A stretch of 6,736 bases of DNA from CAZGSG01 sp964528095. Its GTDB lineage: Bacteria; Bacteroidota; Bacteroidia; Chitinophagales; Chitinophagaceae. The stretch's first letter is position 1; every line of letters starts with the position of its first letter. A model generated the notes under the pieces. That model searched no databases. It was not told where the DNA came from and worked only from the letters and a program-made list of their open reading frames with translations. The stretch lies in NCBI GenBank assembly GCA_964528095.1, contig CAZGSG010000326.1:1-6736 (forward strand). The letters run 5' to 3'. Made by a program: the position numbers and the translations under genes. Shown here piece by piece: positions 1 through 5,836 of this stretch.

Positions 1-62
1 AAAGTAATGTAAGCTATAACTGTACCTAGAACAGCGCAGACAAAAATTATAGCCTCAGTCAT
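1..62 (-). CDS. 5' end of a leftward gene, membrane-anchored protein (partial)
   Basis: Reading leftward from an ATG at 62-60, the frame stays open to the window edge and encodes about 20 residues, starting MTEAIIFVCAVLGTVIAYIT. After four polar residues the stretch is almost entirely hydrophobic, as in an N-terminal transmembrane helix or uncleaved signal anchor. The DNA just upstream of the ATG is A-rich (63-110), which suits a Bacteroidota translation start. I do not recognise the family, and most of the gene lies outside the window. It could also be a chance ORF, since only 20 codons are visible. Confidence 0.4.
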   Translation of the reverse strand, partial: MTEAIIFVCAVLGTVIAYIT

Positions 63-146
63 TATCTACTTTTTATGTTTTATAGCTTTTATCTATTTTA
101 GTTGATTTCGCCCTTGGAATGCTTCAAAGTCCTTCAAATTACAAAA

Positions 147-257
147 ATGTACCATAATAAGAAAGACTATTTAAACATTGGGCAACGGCAATTTCTGCAG
201 GTAATTGTAGCCCTTATTCATAATATGGTGTTATTTGAAAACGAAGGTTATAACTAA
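147..257 (+). CDS. possible small ORF, 36 aa, unknown
   Basis: An ATG at 147 opens a 36-codon frame ending in TAA at 255-257. The peptide starts MYHNKKDYLNIGQRQFLQ and ends FENEGYN, with a short hydrophobic middle (VIVALIHNMVLF). It is preceded by an A-run rather than a Shine-Dalgarno sequence. It diverges from the leftward gene at 1-62, and the left hairpin terminator at 380-413 lies downstream in the right orientation. The composition is protein-like, but an ORF of this length arises easily by chance in AT-rich DNA. I recognise no homologue; it may be a small protein or the stub of a decayed gene. Confidence 0.2.
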   Translation: MYHNKKDYLNIGQRQFLQVIVALIHNMVLFENEGYN

Positions 258-334
258 ATTAATGTTTTCATTTAATAAGTAGGGAGTGAATTAAGGGAGG
301 AAAAAAACCGATAAGCCTCGCTCAGTCAGGCATA

Positions 335-422
335 AAACCGGTTCGAACTACCGATGCTTAACTACACTGAAAATAAATGAACGCCTTCAAGTCTTTGGAT
401 TTGAAGCGTTTTTGCGTTCGAA
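335..422 (+). repeat. left copy of an 88-bp direct repeat carrying a hairpin
   Basis: This segment matches 6092-6179 on the same strand. The first 29 bases (335-363 and 6092-6120) are identical. A variable 16-base stretch follows, then the shared hairpin arm at 380-393 (6136-6149), the second arm, and the identical tail TTTGCGTTCGAA (411-422 and 6168-6179). The differences are small substitutions and one-base gaps. The two copies lie about 5.76 kb apart and bracket the NERD-NACHT gene and its relics. No flanking inverted ends or transposase gene are visible. It may be an attachment-type or recombination repeat, or simply a repeated intergenic terminator unit. Confidence 0.75.
380..413 (+). 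terminator. hairpin terminator in left repeat (slightly degenerate)
   Basis: The arms are AACGCCTTCAAGTC (380-393) and GATTTGAAGCGTT (398-410), separated by TTTG and followed by a T run to 413. The right arm lacks one G found in the 6136-6167 copy, which leaves a C bulged in the left arm. The only candidate upstream transcript on this strand is the small ORF at 147-257. The bases before the left arm are A-rich, so it might also work on the opposite strand. Confidence 0.6.
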
Positions 423-449
423 GTATTTTGGCGATTATGTTCAAGCTCT

Positions 450-503
450 GCTCAGTCCTTAATTGACGATTTGTTAACCGGTTCGAACTCCAGGGTCAAT
501 TAT
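450..503 (+). repeat. second, partial repeat unit next to the left copy
   Basis: GCTCAGTC occurs at 320-327 and again at 450-457. AACCGGTTCGAACT occurs at 336-349, again at 476-489, and at 6093-6106. The sequence after the second occurrence (CTCCAGGGTCAATTAT, 488-503) resembles CTCCCAGGGCATTAT (6180-6194), which follows the right copy directly. The left flank therefore appears to hold two partly overlapping units, while the right holds one. The GCTCAGTC and GGTTCGAA words recall tRNA D- and T-arm sequences, but no tRNA fold can be formed. Confidence 0.5.
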
Positions 504-530
504 TTCTAAGTTTCTTAATGCGGTAAGAAA

Positions 531-557
531 AATATTCATAGTATAAAATTGAATATT
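531..557. promoter_or_regulatory. 8-bp perfect inverted repeat upstream of the NERD-NACHT gene
   Basis: AATATTCA (531-538) and TGAATATT (550-557) are perfect inverted copies with an 11-base AT-rich spacer. The centre-to-centre distance is 19 bp, about two helical turns, as is usual for dimeric DNA-binding regulators. It lies about 140 bp before the start of the NERD-NACHT gene. No regulator gene is in the window. The sequence is AT-rich, so chance symmetry is a real alternative. A weak Bacteroidota -7-like box (TGATTTTG, 654-661; consensus TAnnTTTG) lies nearer the gene, without a convincing -33 partner. Confidence 0.3.
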
Positions 558-699
558 ATAGTATCCTTATCCGGTGAAAATTCATTTCCTCTTCTCGTTT
601 AATAAATTCAACCTCGAAACTGGAACAAATGGGATTAAGTTATCAAGCGCTGGTGATTTTGGTTAATATTTTAATATGCAATGACAATGCGGTATTATT

Positions 700-3600
700 G
701 TGATAACCAAATATCTCATGTCCCAAGTAGAGCTCTATATCGGGCAACCGATAGAATATGAATCGGAACGAACTGCGCTGCACCATATTTATGATATCCT
801 GAAAAGTGCCAGGATACCTGCTGTGTTAATGGCTAATTTTCAAGTCAACGGTACACAGGTTGACTTAGTAATTGGCTTTGAAGGGTATGGAATAGTCCTT
901 GAGATCAAGGGATGCCAGCGAGAGATTCAAGGCTTGCATAATGGGGGATGGTCGTTGCGTTCCTCAAGTGGGCATTATACCGCAACCGGTAACTACTACC
1001 AGCAGACCCTCAACGCTGGCTATCGTGTGAAGGATTATTTGACAGGGCTGCTTAATAGAAACGTTGGCTATCCTAATGCCACTTTATTGCTTGTTCCAGC
1101 TCTTCCTCCAGGATCCGCTATTGTTAGCAGCGATCATAAAGTGTCAGTGAAGAACCTCTCTGAACTCACAAGTTTCAACATACCGTCCCAACAAAATGGT
1201 TGTTCTCTGCAGGAGTGGAGACAATTTGCAGGATCGCTAAGCCTGATACCTGTTCACCAGGCTGCAGATGCCTGGGATCAATCGAGACTGCCTGGTATAA
1301 AATTGATACAGCACTATGCGAAGAACTTTGAGAGCCTGTATGCTCCAGAGATCAGTCACCTGATTCCGGTTCAATGTAAAATTGGTAATGATGTAGTATT
1401 GTCGGATCAATTGAAGCAGCAAATTGGCCATGAAGCCAACGTGTTGGTGTCAGGCGAAGCTGGATGCGGAAAGTCATTGTTGGCAAAACGAATCGGCCTC
1501 GATGCTTTGCAGACAGGTGGAGTGCCAATAATCATCGAGGCAAAGGATTTTGCAGGTAAGCTGCGTCCTATGTTGGAAGAAGAATTTGGGTTATTGGGTG
1601 TTGCAAAATTATCTGAACTTTTTTCTCTTACCAGCTACCTCGAAAAGCATGTAATCCTGATCATTGACGGTATTAATGAATGCAGGCAGGATCTTCGGCC
1701 ACGGTTGCTTCGTAATCTTCGCATCATCTGTGATCGTTACTTGCTCAGATGTGTCCTCGTTACTCAGCCTGGGTGTGTGGATGCAGCCCTCCTGAATCCT
1801 TTGGAAATAGTGGTACTTCCTCCGTCACTGGAAATTAAACGGCGGATCGCTTTAAAGCATGCTGCTCCTGAAGCCGTTTTACGATTAAACTCTCTGTTGG
1901 AGGTAGTTAATACAGGCTTGGAAGCCAGGATGATTGGGGAAATAGCCAGTGAGCCGGTTGGTGCCCTGAGTCGTTTTGAATTATTTGACCTGTATGTTAG
2001 GAAAAAGTTGGGAACTGATGGGCAGCGAGGTATTGCATTGCTGGCGATGATGGCAGGAAATTGTGCTGTTCAAATGAGCTATAACCTCACTATAAGTGAG
2101 CTGGGCAGGCTAATGGAACAACATGATATTGAAGAAAGGATATTGGAGAAAGCCAGAGAGAGACAACTACTCCGTTTCAGGCTTCATAAGGTCAATTTCG
2201 TTCATGAATTGTTCCTGCAGTTCTTTACTGCTGAAGCGGTCATAAGGGCCAGCGCTGCAAGTGGAGATAATATTGAAGCTGTGATGAGAGATCCAAAGTA
2301 TGCAAAGGAACGATTGTGGATACTTGGCGGGCTTCGGGATATAGAAACAATCGCACGTTGTGTTAGAACGATCCAGGTGCCGGAGTTGTTGCAGGAACTG
2401 TATTATGGTGAAGCGGGGCCCGGTGCTGCGCTATTGCTAAATCAGGAGTGCAGTCGAGTCATAGATAAAATGAGAATTGAAATTAGACAGCTTGTTTTTA
2501 AGATCGGTGATAATGATTTCTATCGGATAGAGATTGAACCTGCTTCCGGATTTGAGTGGTCAGGATTCGAGGTTTCTTTGATCTTGTTGATAGGTAGGTT
2601 GAATGTGGCCGGGAAATATGTAGCAGAGATCATGGCGCTTGTTCAGGAGATGGACAACCGGCTGGAGTATTGGAGGACACAACTACAGGAAGAAGCCAGG
2701 CAAAATGGATTCAGTTTAAAAAAAGAATTATTTGACACTGCATATGTTGGTGTCTATAGTGAAAGATCAGCCCTTACCAGATTGTTTGATGGCTTGCAGT
2801 CAGGGAATTTCCATTTCCTACAAAAACGCCCTGATATGACTTGGGCTCATGGTATTTCGATGCATTCTTTTTCTTTGGCGCAATTGTATTACTTATTGAT
2901 TCTGATTCGCAATGATGATGTTTCAAAGCATTTTTATGCGGTGATCAAAGATGCATTAAGTAAATGGCATTCTTTACCTTATCATTTGCAATTGTCATTG
3001 CTGGAAATTGTTGGTTATTGTTGGTCTACAGATGAAGAAAGAAATGAGTTAGGTAAACTCATCAATGAGGCCATGCAGAGCGAGGAAAATATCTGGTTAA
3101 GCAGTTGGTTCATAGATGCACTCAATGCACTAGGCCAATTGGAGGAGGATTTAGAATCTCATAGGGAGCAAGTTATCCAGGAAGTGGCTGCAGTCGTACA
3201 AAATAATTCAGCGGATGTTAGTGTTCTAGCTTGGGGACTTTACTCGAAACAATTTGATCATCCTTATGATATAGTATACTGTGAATGTATTGACGAGTTG
3301 CTGCCTCAAGAAAAGGAGATATTTTATGAAGCGGCATTAAGAGGCGCTATTGACACGATGTTCATTCCTTTACTTATTTATCAGACAGCAAAATTGATTA
3401 AAGAAAAGGTGTGTTTTTTGCTTGAAAGATTTCGATTTGTTTCCGGTATGTCTGCGCATTTTCCTTCTGTTGAGTTCGATGTTTTATTGATGGCTTACAT
3501 ATATCATGGTAGGTATAATTATCCATTGGTTTCTTTTCTTTCATATTATAATAATACTTGTCACAAAGCTATTGCGTCAATGGCGGAGATTTATTATTGG

Positions 3601-4008
3601 ATTAACCGGACTGATATGGATAAAGTACAAGTTGTTGAACATTGTAAGCCGCTTTGGACAATCATTCATTCTGATTGCGCTGAATTATCCTGTTCTCTTT
3701 GTAGTGAAGTGATTGGCAAATATAGAGTCTTGGCTACAGATCCTTTACGATTTGACTTCCCAGTTAATACCATAAAAAGTGAGTTTGCACACGAAATACT
3801 AATTTGTGCACAAAGGGCGTTGCTAGACCCAAGTTCACGAAAGTCTGTATACAAGTTCCCTGATTCTGAAAAACAATTGAACCAGGCAATTCAGTTCATT
3901 GTTGATCTTGGAGATAGTACACATATTGCTTTGTTGAAAACAGTCGTGAATGATCCTGATGCCGGTGAAGCTGCTGTAGCTGCTATACGAAAATTGAAAG
4001 AGAAGTAG
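700..4008 (+). CDS. NERD nuclease-NACHT NTPase fusion, candidate antiphage STAND protein
   Basis: A 1102-aa multidomain protein, probably cytoplasmic. Residues ~15-125 look like a NERD nuclease domain: helix with E19/E21/E23, strand ending at D55 (QVDLVI), then L67-E68-I-K70, the D...ExK pattern of PD-(D/E)xK enzymes, followed by a Q101/Q102 helix. After a ~100-residue linker comes a NACHT ATPase: Walker A GEAGCGKS (252-259), Walker B VILIIDGINE (318-327, the NACHT DGxxE form) and a sensor-like VLVTQPG (352-358). A winged-helix end, FVHELFLQFFTAEA (500-513), follows, typical of NACHT proteins. Residues ~520-1102 are helical with no family I recognise; the last ~33 look like a HEAT repeat. By analogy with bacterial NACHT and Avs proteins, the C-terminus would sense a phage trigger and the NERD domain would cut nucleic acid after ATP-driven oligomerisation; this is inference. 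The start is GTG at 700 (in-frame stop at 682-684); ATG at 718 is an equally good alternative. The gene appears to stand alone. Confidence 0.9.
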   Translation: MITKYLMSQVELYIGQPIEYESERTALHHIYDILKSARIPAVLMANFQVNGTQVDLVIGFEGYGIVLEIKGCQREIQGLHNGGWSLRSSSGHYTATGNYYQQTLNAGYRVKDYLTGLLNRNVGYPNATLLLVPALPPGSAIVSSDHKVSVKNLSELTSFNIPSQQNGCSLQEWRQFAGSLSLIPVHQAADAWDQSRLPGIKLIQHYAKNFESLYAPEISHLIPVQCKIGNDVVLSDQLKQQIGHEANVLVSGEAGCGKSLLAKRIGLDALQTGGVPIIIEAKDFAGKLRPMLEEEFGLLGVAKLSELFSLTSYLEKHVILIIDGINECRQDLRPRLLRNLRIICDRYLLRCVLVTQPGCVDAALLNPLEIVVLPPSLEIKRRIALKHAAPEAVLRLNSLLEVVNTGLEARMIGEIASEPVGALSRFELFDLYVRKKLGTDGQRGIALLAMMAGNCAVQMSYNLTISELGRLMEQHDIEERILEKARERQLLRFRLHKVNFVHELFLQFFTAEAVIRASAASGDNIEAVMRDPKYAKERLWILGGLRDIETIARCVRTIQVPELLQELYYGEAGPGAALLLNQECSRVIDKMRIEIRQLVFKIGDNDFYRIEIEPASGFEWSGFEVSLILLIGRLNVAGKYVAEIMALVQEMDNRLEYWRTQLQEEARQNGFSLKKELFDTAYVGVYSERSALTRLFDGLQSGNFHFLQKRPDMTWAHGISMHSFSLAQLYYLLILIRNDDVSKHFYAVIKDALSKWHSLPYHLQLSLLEIVGYCWSTDEERNELGKLINEAMQSEENIWLSSWFIDALNALGQLEEDLESHREQVIQEVAAVVQNNSADVSVLAWGLYSKQFDHPYDIVYCECIDELLPQEKEIFYEAALRGAIDTMFIPLLIYQTAKLIKEKVCFLLERFRFVSGMSAHFPSVEFDVLLMAYIYHGRYNYPLVSFLSYYNNTCHKAIASMAEIYYWINRTDMDKVQVVEHCKPLWTIIHSDCAELSCSLCSEVIGKYRVLATDPLRFDFPVNTIKSEFAHEILICAQRALLDPSSRKSVYKFPDSEKQLNQAIQFIVDLGDSTHIALLKTVVNDPDAGEAAVAAIRKLKEK

Positions 4009-4053
4009 AATTCAAGCTGCTTGTTGCCAGGTAACATTCTATACACATTGTGT

Positions 4054-4278
4054 CCCGGCATAAAGCAAGAGAGCGTTCTGTGGAAACACTCCTTTGCTTA
4101 TAAGATTGCCTTACGCTGTATAATATACTATATAGGTTTTTGCTGCCTCCATCTGGATTTCATAATAGCCTTTACTTATCGCCTGAATGAGGATGAAGAA
4201 CAGGTCACTTTACCAGAAATGAAGTTTTCGGAGCATGTGTTACAGGATTATGCTGCTACTTCTTTGTCGCAAGTTTGA
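4054..4278 (+). pseudogene. relic resembling DnaE2-type error-prone DNA polymerase
   Basis: A reading frame follows the NERD-NACHT stop and closes at TGA 4276-4278, with no credible start. Its last part reads EEQVTLPEMKFSEHVLQDYA (4198-4254) followed by ATSLS. This recalls the DnaE2/ImuC segment just before the usual ...LSLKAHP motif, where family members read roughly 'LP.M..SEHV..DY..T.LSLKAHP'. Upstream in the same frame, GIKQESVLW (4057-4083) fits the 'ALW' helix that precedes it in DnaE2. The stretch between them (about 4100-4170) is degenerate, and LKAHP is replaced by QV-stop. A real DnaE2 has about 1000 residues, so this is at most a scrap of some 75 codons. The match is from memory of the family. 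Alternatively it is a chance ORF with a fortuitous likeness. Confidence 0.5.
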
Positions 4279-4282
4279 AGTA

Positions 4283-4306
4283 AAGCCCGCGCTAGTTGCG
4301 GGTTTT
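4283..4306 (+). terminator. rho-independent terminator after the NERD-NACHT gene
   Basis: AAGCCCGC (4283-4290) pairs with GCGGGTTT (4298-4305), including one G-T pair, around the 7-base loop GCTAGTT, and runs into a T stretch. It lies 275 bp after the NERD-NACHT stop and directly after the polymerase-like relic. It is the first good terminator for the rightward transcript. The reverse strand gives a weaker T stretch, so it may also serve the leftward gene that ends at 4497. Confidence 0.75.
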
Positions 4307-4496
4307 CTTATTTATGTCCCGGTGAAGTCTATAAAATTAAGAACGTATCAAGTAATATTTAGGACAGGAAATATCTTTGGGGAATGGTGTAAAATCTAGG
4401 TTCAGTGGTGGGGGTGAGCACGTTTGCTATTTGGGATACTAACCTTAGATGGGGCTAGCTATTTATGAGTTGCTTTACTTGATTAACATCTCTTTT

Positions 4497-4838
4497 TCAA
4501 TATAATTCACCATCATCTCCTTGTACTCTGGCATTAAACTTTTCCGCAATCGCCAACATCTTTTGAATGATTTCATCATCAGGATTCTTTACACTTATGT
4601 TGCCTTTAAAAAAGCCGAACCAAACTGTATCACTTCCTGAATATACTGTCCAGACAGTTAATCCTTCCTCGCCCACTCTCAGAACTTCTCCATTACCCAA
4701 ATCTGCTTCTGCATAATTATCCAACCTCATTTCGGGATCATTAGCAACGAATTCTTTCCATTCTTCAATTGAAATTTGTTTTGCTCGATCTTCATCAAAC
4801 CAATTTTCCTGCCGTGTTATATGTAAATCATAGCCCAT
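4497..4838 (-). CDS. conserved hypothetical protein, MGYDLHITR family, 113 aa
   Basis: A compact acidic protein with no signal peptide or membrane segment, so probably cytoplasmic. The ATG at 4838 gives MGYDLHITRQENWFDED. It is followed by an ISIEEW helix (22-27), DPEMRLDNYAEA (34-45), an aromatic core strand TVWTVYS (61-67), VKNPDDEI (83-90) and a VQGDDGELY end (105-113). I recall this pattern from a widespread bacterial family of unknown function with the same start and a GDDGE-type end. No catalytic motif is evident. Small single-domain proteins of this kind are often found near toxin or defence genes as possible immunity partners, but nothing here proves that. The gene reads leftward, towards the NERD-NACHT gene, and has about 600 bp of decayed spacer upstream. 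The reading frame is clean and appears intact. Confidence 0.85.
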   Translation of the reverse strand: MGYDLHITRQENWFDEDRAKQISIEEWKEFVANDPEMRLDNYAEADLGNGEVLRVGEEGLTVWTVYSGSDTVWFGFFKGNISVKNPDDEIIQKMLAIAEKFNARVQGDDGELY

Positions 4839-5049
4839 AATAACTTATTATATCCTAAATATAGAAAACTTTTATTACGAGAATATTTCTTGCATTATTG
4901 GAATGTTGGTATTGCCAGCAATCTCTTGTTCTCTCCTTTTTCACATGCGCCGAATTGAAAGCAACATACTAGGCCTGCTTCAACTTTGGTGTTATTCTTA
5001 CACAATATAACTGCGGGGTGGAATTACTGTTTTTTTGGGATGACAGTAA

Positions 5050-5193
5050 CTATTTAAATTAGAAGCATATATTACCAACGGAGGATATGGTAAAACCCGA
5101 CTTTGTGTTGAGTTTTTTCAAAAACTGAAATGTCGAAAAAACCGCCAGCATGCTCTTTTCCCATATTATGAATTTATCTCACGCATAAAATAG
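5050..5193 (+). pseudogene. fragment encoding an orphan P-loop (Walker A) of a STAND-like NTPase
   Basis: Between TAA at 5047-5049 and TAG at 5191-5193, the rightward frame reads LFKLEAYITNGGYGKTRLCV (5050-5109) and continues EFFQKLKCRKNRQHA. ITNGGYGKTRLCVEFF has the shape of a Walker A loop with its following helix, as in STAND NTPases, which commonly read 'GGxGxGKTRLaxEl'. The first glycine is replaced by N, no Walker B follows before the stop, and no start codon precedes it. The frame differs from its neighbours and the strand is opposite to the flanking genes. I read it as the remains of a second NTPase gene, perhaps a defence NTPase. A chance match is possible, because the motif is only about 15 residues long. 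Confidence 0.45.
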
Positions 5194-5319
5194 TAAAAGT
5201 TGGAAAGCGATTAGCTCATATTGCTTTTGAGAAACAATCTATCGTATAAAATTTGAGTTCAGTTCCGTATCAAGAGTTAGACGCCTATCCATCATTACCG
5301 ACAAAAGTTTTCCGAAGTG

Positions 5320-5429
5320 TTACCTGGCCTCAAGCAGAAACTCTCTTATTTTATTTAGTTCCGTCATATCTTCTCTTCTTTAGATAACCACTCTGAGTAC
5401 AAGGGCCATTTTTCTTCACCGCTTTTCAT
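5320..5429 (-). pseudogene. two overlapping mini-ORFs (ATGA junction), probable gene ends
   Basis: Leftward, ATG at 5429 opens MKSGEEKWPLYSEWLSKEEK plus I, with a TGA at 5366-5364. The frame is also open upstream without a start, reading LKVCGLHVLK and overlapping the tail of the BamE-like gene. The stop overlaps a second ATG (5367-5365) that starts MTELNKIREFLLEAR and ends at TAA 5322-5320. An ATGA stop-start overlap is typical of translationally coupled genes. Both peptides look protein-like, the first like a C-terminus and the second like an N-terminal helix of a truncated gene (the start recalls DUF5680-type proteins, weakly). They are best seen as the junction of two former genes, both now truncated. 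Confidence 0.25.
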
Positions 5430-5455
5430 TTTTAATACATGCAAGCCGCACACTT

Positions 5456-5836
5456 TTAATTCTGTCGAAGGCTCTTTAATTTTGCGTCTTCAAAATTTAT
5501 TTTTAAGTCAGACACATAATTATTCCTAATCTTATAACCCCAGTCTTCAAGTGCATTCCCATAAGAACGTAATTCAACTTCATCAGGTTTGCCTACAAGT
5601 ATCCGTACAGAATCCTTTGACATACCTGTGTGTAAAGTCACATTTCCTTTCTTTCCTCTTACTTCTATGTATTGAACTTCTGGTTCTTGGTTTAGGTTTA
5701 TAAGGTCGTTCGATAGTGTTTCAATCAGTTCCCGTCTTAATTTTTCTTTTAAAGAGCTTTCTGTCCTAAACCCGATTGCATATAAGAGTAAAACTCCTGC
5801 AATCATACCTCCAATAAAAATTAAAAGTTGCTTCAT
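5456..5836 (-). CDS. membrane-anchored BamE/SmpA-like small protein, 126 aa
   Basis: The ATG at 5836 gives a protein with a single N-terminal transmembrane helix (residues ~4-21, LLIFIGGMIAGVLLLYAIGF). There is no lipobox cysteine, so it is a membrane-anchored rather than a lipid-anchored protein. A charged helical stalk (28-50) follows, then a small domain around 58-122. In that domain, VTLHTGMSKDSVRILVGKPD (66-85), EDWGYKI (97-103) and LKINFEDAKLKSL (111-123) follow the SmpA/OmlA (BamE-like) pattern: 'GMs...V..llG.Pd', an aromatic 'W.Y' strand and a final 'L.F.dgkL' strand. Such domains are usually periplasmic and act as small binding scaffolds; the role here is unknown. The frame is clean. 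It is co-oriented with 4497-4838 but far from it, so an operon is unlikely. Confidence 0.8.
   Translation of the reverse strand: MKQLLIFIGGMIAGVLLLYAIGFRTESSLKEKLRRELIETLSNDLINLNQEPEVQYIEVRGKKGNVTLHTGMSKDSVRILVGKPDEVELRSYGNALEDWGYKIRNNYVSDLKINFEDAKLKSLRQN

Larger units (their letters stand above)
4839..5455. other. 617-bp spacer with decayed coding scraps
   Basis: No intact gene of useful size is present. The spacer separates two leftward genes. It contains a rightward frame with an orphan P-loop (5050-5193), two overlapping leftward mini-ORFs (5320-5429), and an unassigned leftward stop-to-stop frame (4895-5023, ending LLAIPTFQ). Scraps on both strands in different frames are what a pile-up of deletions would leave. 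I found no convincing promoter for the leftward gene at 4497-4838; the nearest box, TATATTTA (about 20-30 bases before its ATG), differs from TAnnTTTG at one base and lacks a -33 element. Confidence 0.6.

Noticed and set aside
335..500. tRNA gene
   Set aside because: D- and T-arm-like words occur, but no acceptor stem, anticodon arm or pairing T stem can be formed.
1237..1431. Leftward 64-codon frame inside the NERD-NACHT gene
   Set aside because: It is antisense to a strongly supported gene and has no recognisable motif; it is a shadow frame.
3506..3854. Overlapping frames of 62-68 codons on both strands inside the 3' part of the NERD-NACHT gene
   Set aside because: The hydrophobic look is a by-product of the aromatic-rich true frame; no independent start or family signal.
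4895..5023. Leftward stop-to-stop frame of 42 codons ending LLAIPTFQ
   Set aside because: It has no start codon and no recognised family; it looks somewhat protein-like, but I cannot support it as a gene.
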